This document shows positions 36,853 to 48,700 of a stretch of 64,000 nt of DNA, in pieces. The notes under the pieces were generated by a model. That model was not told the origin of the DNA. It saw only the letters and a program-made list of their open reading frames with translations, and did no database searches. The position numbers were made by a program, and so were the translations under genes. Each line of letters begins with the position of its first letter. Position 1 is the first letter of the stretch. The stretch comes from Setaria digitata (Eukaryota > Nematoda > Chromadorea > Rhabditida > Setariidae): contig RCAB01000118.1 of the NCBI GenBank assembly GCA_003640385.1, positions 1-64,000 on the forward strand, read 5' to 3'.

Positions 36853-38427
36853 AGTACTGTTTTCAGTGCTATTTTTTAGACTTTCTCTCTGCTATTTCAC
36901 TTCACAATAATGATTGATTGACCTAAAACAGGAGTTAAACAAAATATGCCACGTATGCGCCTACATGTGTATGTCTATGTACGTGTATCTTTACGTGTGT
37001 GTGTCCGTGCTTACTTGAAAAATTACTGAAATTATTTCTTAAAATAAGAGAAGGTGCTTGTGATATCTAAATTTCAATATCATTCTCGTATTTTATTGCT
37101 ATTTTAGTCTTTTCTCATTCTTTTTTTTCACTGTTTTCATATTTTTCTATTTTCAGCATCTCGTTATCACTCTCGATGAGTCCTATCATAATTTCTATCT
37201 TCAGTTAATAACTATTAATCTCTTAGAATGTAGATCTGATAATTCATACTTTTCCTTCAGGTATTTACTTCCATCTGACGACATTGCATCTTTCCAACTT
37301 TGACAACAATCTTAGTTCTCCTAATTAGCTTATAAGTTGCTAGCTTTCCTTCCCTATTCCTGCTGTCATCTTCATTCTTCTTATATTATTATAGAAGTTT
37401 TAAATATATGCGTGCTATGTCATGCATATATTTTACATTTACGTAAATTTAGCACGTGTAAGCATGCTACGTGGAACTTTCTTCTCGCAAATTTTGCTGC
37501 TTTTCTCATCAATTTACGTGAGTGATAACAAGCGTACACCCACTCACACTCACTTCATTAAATTTCTTCCTCACTTTCTGTGATTTTTATGCGTAATATT
37601 TAAGGTTTTCTGTTGTAACTTTTTGGTTTTTATCTATTACTTATAAATACTACAAGGACCAATTAAAGTAATCCAATTTTTAATCAAAAAAAAATTACAT
37701 AGATGAAAAAAAGTTGCATCTAAATTAGATAACTTTTGGAAGAAAATGAAAAGTATGACTAAAATTAGGTCATTTTTAATTTTTTTACCATGAATTTTAA
37801 TCTTGTTTTTAAAGTTTTCTTTTTTTTTTCCATTGATCTGACCAATATTCATTTCTTTTCTTACGTTGTACACTATGGCGCAACGATTCAGCAGTTGTTT
37901 TAATAACAAGTCGATTTGAAGTCAATTTTATCACTTATTTTATCACTTCAGCTGATTACAATAATACTTAGCATTATGATAACACGAAAAGTAGCTACCA
38001 TTATTGAGTATCAAATATTGCCGGCTATTTTATTGGACTAAAAACATTTTAGTTTAATCATTAGACTTGGATGTTTTCAAAAACCGGAAGTAATTTAAAT
38101 TTTGTCGGACAAGAAAAAAACGGAAAACAATTAAATTAAATTTCTATTCTTCATTTTACCACTAATGCATTTTAATTTTTAAAATAATTTTTTTATTTTA
38201 CTATTTATTTTTCTACTTTCAAAATTTTCAAAATTTTCCACAATTGAGATTTTTATTTTATTTTATTTTTTTTTTTTTACAAATAAGCTTTAATTTTTTA
38301 GTAGTGCAACAAGTGCGATTGATTTTTTTTTTTTTTTCTTGAAGAACTTGACAAGCGATAATGTTGATAAAATGATAAAATTATCATTGATACTAATGCC
38401 ATTGCTCTAAAACAAAAAAAAAAAGAA

Positions 38428-38694
38428 ATGCCATTTTGTAATATTGCGATAATTCTGTTTGCAATCCTGAAATTGCAACTTGTCATCAGCTCTCTACCGT
38501 TATCACTATTATCGTTATCATCATCATTATCAGCAACAACCTCTGCATCGTATTCCTACAAGCAAAGTTATTATACCGCAAAGCCAACATTGCATTTTGC
38601 ACCTGCAATTTCAATTAATTTAACTAATAGCTCAGGACAATTTGAAAAAGCCAAAAATGACTCATCAATGAATGACATTTCGAAACTACAACAG
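38428..38694 (+). CDS. Exon B1: start codon, signal peptide and start of ectodomain
   Basis: The ATG opens an 89-codon exon beginning MPFCNIAIILFAILKLQLVI, a good signal peptide, followed by a Leu/Ser-rich stretch. Downstream are N-glycosylation sequons NLT, NSS and NDS. It ends at CAACAG|GTAAAG in phase 0. This ATG is the only one that puts the hydrophobic segment at the N-terminus. Earlier in-frame starts are not evident. Confidence 0.8.
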
Positions 38695-41600
38695 GTAAAG
38701 ATTTTTGTTTAACTTTTTATTGTTTGCTTTAATTATTTCTTAATGAAATTAATGCACTGCAGAAAATTTTTCTCTCAACTTTTTAAATAGACTGTTAAAA
38801 TGAAAATTTTCCGAAAAATTACATTTTTTTTTTCTTCTTTGTTTGTATTCAAATAAAGAAAATCATTTATTGTAACAGAAGTTAGTTTTTATTTTATATG
38901 CTTTATACGATTAATGAAGTTAATTGAATTGGTTTAAAATTAATTCAATTACTTAGCCGGTTATTACTTGGCTAATTATAGGTTGAAATTTGAAGATTTT
39001 CCCAGGTGTATTTTTTTCACTGTATCAATTTAATATTGCAAAAAAATGTTTCTCTTCTTTATTTGTTTGAATTTGCCTTTTCTCATTAAGAAAAAAAGTT
39101 GAAAATTTCACTCAGGCAAAGTAATATAAATGACAGCGAAATGTTCGCAACTTAAATCATTGTTTAAATTCAAAATTTTTTTACATCAATTTTTGCTTCT
39201 TACCAAACTGTCCTGTGCAAAAAGAAAAGAAAGCAATTTTTCGTACCTACAAAAATATTTCTGAAATAGAATGAGTTTATTTAATTTAAATAAATGACTT
39301 GATTTTACTTAAATTATTTTAATTTCTATTAGTAAATTAGTATAACTGTGCGGCATTAATATTTTTAAGAATACTGAAATTTGACAACGGGAAATTTTGC
39401 ACTGATTTAAGTAATCAGTTTTTTTTTCGGTCAATTATATCTTCTTTTATTATTGTTTTTATACTTACAAATTGAAAGAGCTCACAAATCAATGATGATA
39501 ATTCATTAAAAATAATTTGTTTCTTTATTGTCTTTCCTTCTTTTTTCCTTTTTTTTTTCTTTTTTTTTTTTTTGTTGTTGAAATAAAACAAATATTTCAA
39601 TGATCCATTTATCATTCTTTTTTTTTTTTTCTTCCAATGACTGTCACTATCATTTCTTTATCATTGATCCATCATTTAATAATGTTAAACTTTTATTATT
39701 CCATTCTGTTAATTAGTTAGTCAATCAATTTCTGTCGATTAATCTAATAATAATTAAAGTTTTTATTTTTAAAAGAACAAAAAGAAAAAAAATGAAATTA
39801 TAAGAGTGGAAAATAATTCTTACGTACACGCATCAGTGAATGCAACATTTTGACTGAAAGAATTGAAACACTAAAAATATTTCGAAGCAAACATTAGAAG
39901 GAAATCATTGTTTTTTTTTTTTTTTGTTTCAGAATGACATTTTAAAAAAAATTTTTAAAGATTTTAAAATTAGATAATTACTACTAATAGCACATTGAAA
40001 ATTTTTGGAACCTGGCAGATCAAATATGTCCGATTTTCAAGAACAACAATAGATAATTTACTGATAACATCAGTTACTTGCAACTAAAATTAAACAAAAA
40101 GAAAAAGGAATCTGTTGCATATATAATATGATTTATTTTTTATTATATAAAATACTTCGAATAAATATAAAATATTTCTCAATACTTCGAAATAACTTAT
40201 AAATAATTTGCGAAATTCCTGACATTACTTCCTTGTAGTTATTATATATCTAGATGATCTAGACATTATCCTAATATATAATACATTAGGCTAGCAAGAA
40301 GATTTCGAGATCATTTTAAAACCTCAGGATAGTAATGACAGTGCCTAATTATCTCAAAATAACTTATCGAGCATTAACACAAGAGTAGCATGAATACTGT
40401 GGTTAATTAAACTTAATAATGACTGTCTGATATATTAAAATACCTCACGATATAAAATCATCAAAAAAAAACTAAATAGCTGCATATTTATTAATTGTAT
40501 AATACATTAAATTTATTTATGCACATTTGAGATCTTTTTTTTTCTCTTCTAATTCATCTATTTTTTCAAATCAAAATAAATGAAAGAATTTTATTATAGA
40601 AGAGAAAAAAAAATAAAGAAAATAATAACTTGAAAATTAGTATGTTGGAGAATAAATTTTGAAATTTCCTGTTGTTTCTTTTTCTTTTCCTTTTTTTTTT
40701 TTTTTTTTGATGACGATATATTGATGAGTATTGGTTGCTAAATTGATTTTGCCTAACCGGTTTATGAATTTAACATTTTTATTTTTTCTTTGTTTTTTTT
40801 TTTTTTTTCATTTTACCCAAACCAATATATATTCTCTATCAGTTAAATGATTAGGGTATTACATGATAACGCAATTTCTTTTTTGCAGTACTTTTAATCA
40901 CTCTTTGATGGTTGCCATCACTGATTACCGGTTTTTACAGGGATTTTCAATTGCTATTAATGGGACTAATTCGTCAATGTGATAAAATTGATAAGCTGAA
41001 AATAATGCAATTTAATAAATTCCATCGAAATACATCCGATAATATCATGTTAGATTATATAAAAGGCATATAAAATTTATCCAACTTCTGGCTCTTTTCT
41101 TTCAAAATTGGCAATCTTTCCAAATTTCATTAACAATATCTAGCATTTCTTGGACTGTCAAATACCTCTCTATATATTTATGCATGCGAATTCATTATGA
41201 TTTAAATTTTAACAGTTCTTTAAAAAAAAAAACGAAAAAAATTTCAAATAAGAGAAGTTTCAGTTTTTTTTCCACCCTATCTATCTATGGCAGCCAGTAT
41301 AACTGAAATAACTGAACAATGGTGCAGAAAAACATGTAGAAAGTTCCACGCAGGGTACGTAAAAACAACGTGTGATTTCGCATCAAAGTGTTGGAAATTT
41401 TGAATATTTTATTTTTCTTTAGAAATAATTTTAGATTATGAGTATTTCGGATCGGAATTTCCAAACAAGAAATACACATTTTAGTCGATTAACGGCCGAT
41501 AATTACAAAGAACAGACAGAAAAATCAAATAGTAACGTACGGTTGATATCAAATACTGATAATATATTATGGCCAACTGATAAATTCTTTCGTGGAAGTG

Positions 41601-42709
41601 TAAAAGAAGAAAGGCAATGGTACTATGGTAGGATATTTTTTAAGTGATAATGCAGAAAGTCGTTACTGGTGTTAGTTTATTGAAATTTACGATAAAATGG
41701 ATTTCAAATATTCATTCATTTAATATTAATTTCATTATCTATTCTTTTTCATGGTGGCAATTTTTTTAATTTAATCTTTGCACTAATTTGAGTTTTTTTT
41801 TTCTTTGCTAATTTTATTTATTTTAAGATTACATATTCAGATATTTGAATTTAAATTTTCATCCTTATCATATTTAATTGTGCTAAAGTAATTGCCTCAG
41901 TTAAGTTGCAATGCAATTCATTCCAGATCATGATGAAATGAATTATGACCTGGATGAGTCGAATTTGAGGATAACACTCTCATCATCAACTGTAAATTAT
42001 CGCAAAATATCTAGTGATTCGAATGAAACAACGGAAAATCTGAATTCAAAATTTTCTCAGGTCACAAATGATTCAAGTTTACACAATCATACAGGTTTGA
42101 TTCCCGTCTATTTAATATTTTATCAGCAATATTTGGCAATTACTAATGAGAGCTATCTTTTTTTTTTAAATCATTTTCTAGACGTCTTTTCTAGTTTTCA
42201 ACCTGTCTAATACTTATGAAATAAAATACGTAAGCTACTTTCATTACAAAAAATAAAAAATAAAAATTTCTGAAATAAAAATTTCATTATGTCTGTTATT
42301 TTTTGTGTTTAAAAAAAAAAAATTGTGGAGTTTTTTAATAATTTTTATTTCAAAATTTTATTTTTAGTATGAAACAAATTGTTAGGAATGTAATATATCA
42401 ATTTTTTCAACAAATTTTTTGCTTTCTTTCTCCGATCATATTAATTACTCTAAATCTCCATCAAAGTATTTTGATTACCTTAGCTGTTAAATATGATAAA
42501 AATTATTAGCAATAAGTATTTTAGTTAAATTTGAATCGTTGACAGTACAAAGCAGGGATTAACAATAAGTTAATTAAAATAATCTCTTGAAAACAACATT
42601 TTAATTGTAGCAAAAAACTGGAAGCAAAAATTTGATAAAATAATCGTTTGAAGGCAATAAGTTAGCTGAAATAGCTACTTAAATGCAATAATATGATTAT
42701 TATTATTAC

Positions 42710-42788
<79 letters not shown>

Positions 42789-45700
42789 CATTATTACACA
42801 TAGCATCATACCTGTTTCAAGTTAATTATTGTCATTTCAACAACTTTATTTGATAATTTATTAATTAAAATATACATCAGTCGTTTATCAATAATCGAAA
42901 GATAATATTACTGCAGAAGTTTTGTAATTTATGGTAAGAAACTTGTTATAACAGTAAGCAAGCCATTCAGTAAGCGCAATAAAAATTCCATGGATTTGAA
43001 AAAAGAAAAAAAATCAGTAAGAGATTTGCGAGTTAAACTATAAGTAAAACTTTGTAAAAAGAAAAAATTGCAGTAAAACTGGTAGTTGGCATTGGCTTAC
43101 CGCTATCAATCATTATCATTGTTATCTTTATCATTCTTATGTATCGGAGATGGCTACATCGGAATACACGACAACAAAATAATGCAAATAATAAATCATA
43201 TAATTATAATTTTTGTTTTGATTGTGGTTGTTTTGGCCGAAAAACGACGATAAAAAAGGTGACAAATATCGATGTTGCAAGATCACAAAATCGCTATAAA
43301 AAAGAAAATGATGGTTATCAGAAGCGCTTTCAAGATGCGTAAGTTATCAAAATTAACAATAAACAAAATGTACTTAATAACAATTACTGTGCAAAAACCT
43401 GAAGCTGAAAAAATATTTTTTGCTTAATCAAAATGTAAAACTGAATTATTTGTTTTATAGCTAGCTGATTGAAGCTATTAAGCAAGATTACATTTTTTTA
43501 CAAAAAAAAAACGAATGATTTGTTTTTTCCTCCTTTATAAAGTCCGTTTCCTGTTTTTTTTTTCCTGTTTGCTTGCTTAAGGTTCTCCAGAATATATTAT
43601 TTTTTTCTTCGAGATCAGGAGAAAATTTTTCGCGATATTTTGAGGTTAATTTTTTTTTTTTTTTGAGTTTTTGAATTTTTAATTTTTCTTGATAAAGAAT
43701 GGATTGATTGTCTTCTTCTTGCCTCCATGAAATAGATGTGAATTCGAACTGATGACAATTTTTTGGTAATTAATTGGCAGCTAAATAAGCTATATTAGAA
43801 AACAAAGTGATGAGGAACTACTAAATAAAAAAAAGAGCAATGATTTAGAGTTTAAACTTTACTCGGTTATGCGAGAAAATCTCGAGGATATTGCTAATGC
43901 TCTTTGCTACAGCAATTACTTTCCTTTGAAAAAAACAAATAAATAAACTAAAAACTATTGCTTAATTAATTTCTTTTGAAGTGAAAATTTGTGGCTGCTA
44001 GAAAAATCACGACTAGTAGTGTTTCACGAAATGAAACTTGGTTCTGGATCATTTTGTAACGTCTACAAAGGTTTCAGCTTCTTTTTTTTCTTTTATTTTT
44101 ATCCGTCTTATTTTGCAAAATCTCTTAATGATCAAATATTAAAAATTACGAATTTAAAAAATAGTTTAAAATTAACAGTACTTGAATATCAGAATTTTTG
44201 TTAATATTTGAAGAATTAAAAAAGATGCAATTTTTCGATGTAGTTTGAGAAAAATTAATCATTAATTATTCATTATAAACATTAAAAAATGATATGTTAA
44301 TATTTTAAAGGAAATTATTTACTGATAATTACAATTCCTTCCTGTGACATTCGTAAATCTCGTATTCTTAAATCCTTTTTGTTTGTTTGTTTGTTTGCTT
44401 GTTTGTTTATTTATTTGTTTGTCTGTTCACATGGCAGATAATCAATATTGGTAATTTAAAATAATTGATAATTCATTGTTCTTAACGTTACAAATGTCAA
44501 CTTCTCTGTTATAGCTTCTTAACAATTAAAAATTAGAATGAAATGGTTGCATTGTATAGTTATCAAAAATTTTTCTCCTTAAATACTGCTCAATAATTAT
44601 TTTTTATCATTTTTATCAATAACTATGCAATAATCGGAAGTATCGGTCATTGTTGTTGTCGTGATTAAATAAGGATATTAATTACGAATGCAGTTGATGG
44701 GATTGTTAATCGTAAAAATAAAATTTATTTGTAAGTTATATAGAATACACTAATATATGCTAATTAGTATTAACAACGCAATGTAATCGCACTTATTAAT
44801 CAATGAATTGTGAAAGCGGAAATTTTTGATGGAGCCAAAATTTGACAATAAAAATTGATAAATATTTATTATCAACTATTAATCAATAATATCAATGCCA
44901 ATATTATCGCTAAAAGCATGTACAGTAATAAATAAATCACAGAATATGTGAAATTTGAAGAATTGAAAAAATTGAAATAAAAATTTCGATTAAAAAAAAA
45001 AAAAAAACATTACTCTTTCACAATAAAACAGCTCTTTTTTTAATTTGTAATTTTCTAAATTTTTCACTTCCTTTTTTCTTCTTTTTTTTTTTTTTTTTCA
45101 GGTGCCATAGAAGGATTGGCACCAATTTGTAAAATTAATCCAGCATTATTAACATGTGGAAAATTCAAAGATTGCATGTGTGCTGTTAAAATGCTTCCAA
45201 CAATTGCTGATGATGTGGCACATTCGAATTTCATGCAGGTTTTTATCATTTAAGAATAATTTTTAAAATTCAAAAAAAAAAAAAAAAAAAAGGAACGAGC
45301 GAAGAAAAGGAGGAAATTGCAAAGCTATAATTAAGACCATTTTTATTTTCTCAAAAGTCCAAATGAAATTTTTTTTCTTTGATAAATTTTGTACTTAGTT
45401 AAGCTTATGTGTTATCAACCATTTGAAAAAATGCAAATGAATGTAGTAATTTTGAAAATTTGTTTGGCAATTTGATAAATGTCATCATGTTTAAGAATAA
45501 ACAAAATATACATATGTATGATAAAATGTGACCTTTAACCTACTCAAATGTTTAGCTTGTTTTTCAAAATTCATTTATAATCTCATAAAATTAATTATCT
45601 ACTTCATATGTATCACTATTTTCTAATTTTAATTTTCCCTAATGCGATGTTTTGACAGCTACAAAAAAAAGAAAAAAGAAAAAAAATGGAAAATTTGAAT

Positions 45701-48700
45701 AAATAATAATTGACATTTTTGAAAACTAAAAAAAGGAGAAATGAAATTAAACTTTTTAGGAAATAAAATTTATGAAATCGCTAAAATATCATCCAAATTT
45801 GGTAAGTATGCTTGGTATAAGTGTTGATGATAACGGTAATATCATGCTTCTGATCGAATATTGCGATTTGGGTGATCTTCTCCATTTGGTTCGGAACAAA
45901 AAAGATGAAATTATTATGGTTCATTTTTCTTCGTCAATTTATATTATAAAACAATATTTCCGAATAATTCTTTCCAAAAAAAAAAGAAAAATTAATTTTC
46001 CTAAAAATTCCGAAATTACACCAAAGTAAATCAATCGCCATAATTTTCAATATTTTAGAATAAATTTAAAACAAACAAACGAGAAATGAGATTCTTTTTT
46101 TTGACAGAATCAAACAAACGAACATTCAAAATTGCAAATCAAAGATTTGGTGTCATTTGCAGGGCAAATCAGCAGTGGATTAGTAAGTCTGCTTATTTGA
46201 TTTTTAGATAAAATTTCTTCCAAATGAGTTAAAAATGGAATAATTTTCTATTCGGCAAATCGGATAATATTAGTTGTAATAAAGCTATAAAATAAACTTA
46301 GCTAAAAAAAAAGTACTAAATGTACAAATTTTAAAATTGAAGAAGGACAATTTTTATAAATTCTAACAGTTTTGCAATGAATTAATTAATGAATGAGAAG
46401 GAACGCCCATAAAGTTTGTTTCTTTTTTCCTTTTTTTCTTTTAATTTCTAAATTACCAATTTAGCAGCCTTTTTGCTTCCTAATTATTTCTTTGACCTGA
46501 AACTTTTAAAGCATCGGAAGAATGATCTGACAAATTATCGAACAAAAACAAAATATTACGTCAAATTGCATAACTCGTTAGTGGATCCGGAATACTATGC
46601 ACAGTTCAATGACTAATTTCTTTCGTATTTTCGATTAATTAATTCCAGTTCTATAGTATTATAGATAATCAAATAATTTGCTGCAAATTCTTAATTCTGC
46701 GCCATCTGCTTTTTCTCCTTTTCTCTTCCGTTCGATACGAACTTAATGAATCCAACTTTTCCGCATCTGTGTTTTTCTTTTTTTTACAGCAAATTAAATT
46801 CCACCTTGCTATTATTAAAATTCTTGCTATAGTGTAAGCTTCATCTTCCGGAATGCCAGACAATTTTTTTTTTTTTTTTTGCTAAACGTCGCATTTCAAT
46901 TTTTACATAATTTGTTTTATTTCACATTTACCTATCGATGGTAATTCAAAAGTAAACATTAAACACACAGACATATTATTGGTATTTATTTACAGAATAA
47001 TAATTAATTCCAATTCCAGTTATAGTTTCACGTTATAGGAATATTTAAGTAGTATTGGATGCATACATCGTGACGTAGCTGCACGTAATATACTCGTCAA
47101 TGCTGCTAATATTTGCAAAGTTGGTTATCTCATTTCTTCCCCTTTTTTTTTTTTTTCCGTTACGTGTCAAGAATGTTTACGTGTAATAATCATTTTTGAG
47201 AAGTTAATTTTAGCTGTAAAATATTATTCCTGCTTCTTTGATACAAATAAAAAATTTAAAATAATAATTAACTTTCTTAATTTAAATAGCTCGCTTAGTA
47301 ATTTGATTCATTTCCATTTGTAATGATTCCTTTTAATTACAAATTTGATTTTCTTCTTACCTACGTTTGTTTTCCTTTCCTTTTTCTTTTTTAACAAGAT
47401 TAAATTGCAATTATCATTCCTGTCATTAGCTTAAGAATTGAATTGAAATTTTAAATCTCGTCATTGAAGTTACACATTTCTCATTGCTGCTGATATGTAC
47501 TTAACATATGAAATAGGCAATTAAAAATTAAAAAAAAAAAAAAAAAAGATAGAAGAAGAAGGTGTACAGCTAAACACTATAATAGTAATAGTATGATAAA
47601 AATCTGAAATTTTCTGATTTTAGCTTTATATGCAATAAATTTTTGAAATTATATAAAATCATCATTTTCATATGATTTTTCCACTACTTCTGCATTTTTT
47701 GCTGCAATTTTTAATTATTTTCTAAACTTTCAGTTTTAATTTTAATCATTTTTTTTTTTTTGCTAAATAATTTTAGAAAATACATTATTGGTAAAAGGTC
47801 ACGTGACAGATACAAAAGACTATCACTCTAAACAGATCCAAAGTTAAAGTTTTATAGAGACAATTTTAGGAAGTAAAATTTTTTTTTGGCAAAATCATTA
47901 AATTTGTTTGGTCTAATTAATTGCCTTTCTAAAGATCAAGCACTGATATAAATAGCTAGCATCAATTAATGTTATATTCGAGATTAGAAAAAATAAAATA
48001 GCGAAAGCAAAAAATGCTTTGTATTAACAGCCTATATTATTTATAACTGTTAAAATAGCAGAATTTTTATTATTTAAATAAATTTTTTTCTAAAAAAAAA
48101 AAAAAAAAAAAGGAAATTCTATAGATTGCTGATTTTGGCTTTTGCCGATCATCTGATACATTTATCTACACTGATCGAATTGGAAGAGCACATTCAAGAT
48201 GGATGGCACCTGAATCATTAAGATCGCGTGAATATTCAACCAAAACTGACGTGTATGTTTTTTCGAATTTAATTTTTAAATTAAATTTAGAAAATAATTA
48301 ACTGCATTATCTTAGTTTTCCTTATTTTGTTTAAATTAAGCATTTCGGATGCTTAAATCTTAACTTTTCTTCCTTTTTTTTTTCCATGCTTGCTTAATCA
48401 CTTTTTCGTTTTGGAAATACAGAAATTTGGTATGTTTTTTACTTATTGAAAAAAAGAAAATTAATTTAAAATAATTAAAGTGCAATGTAGTGTTTTTAAA
48501 AAAAATTAATTGTATGGCCTATTCCTATTTGATTAATTTTTGTTGGTAGCGATTAAAAATATTTATTAATTCCAAATGCATTTATAGTTTTAAATGCTTT
48601 ATTATGAGTGATATAATTAATAATTTACTGGAAAATGTTTAATTTAATTTAGAGTAAATAAATTTAATAAATAATCACCTTCCTGTATTTTTATTTTAGC

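Larger units (their letters stand above)
29749..38427. other. Intergenic AT-rich region between the first two genes
   Basis: No supportable gene is seen on either strand over 8.7 kb. It presumably holds the 3' UTR of the first gene (a possible AATAAA lies near 30032) and the upstream region of the receptor kinase. It contains two duplications across single N characters (31.3-31.7 kb and 32.8-33.0 kb), an imperfect two-copy repeat near 36.2 kb and a nested inverted repeat near 36.8 kb. Confidence 0.6.
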
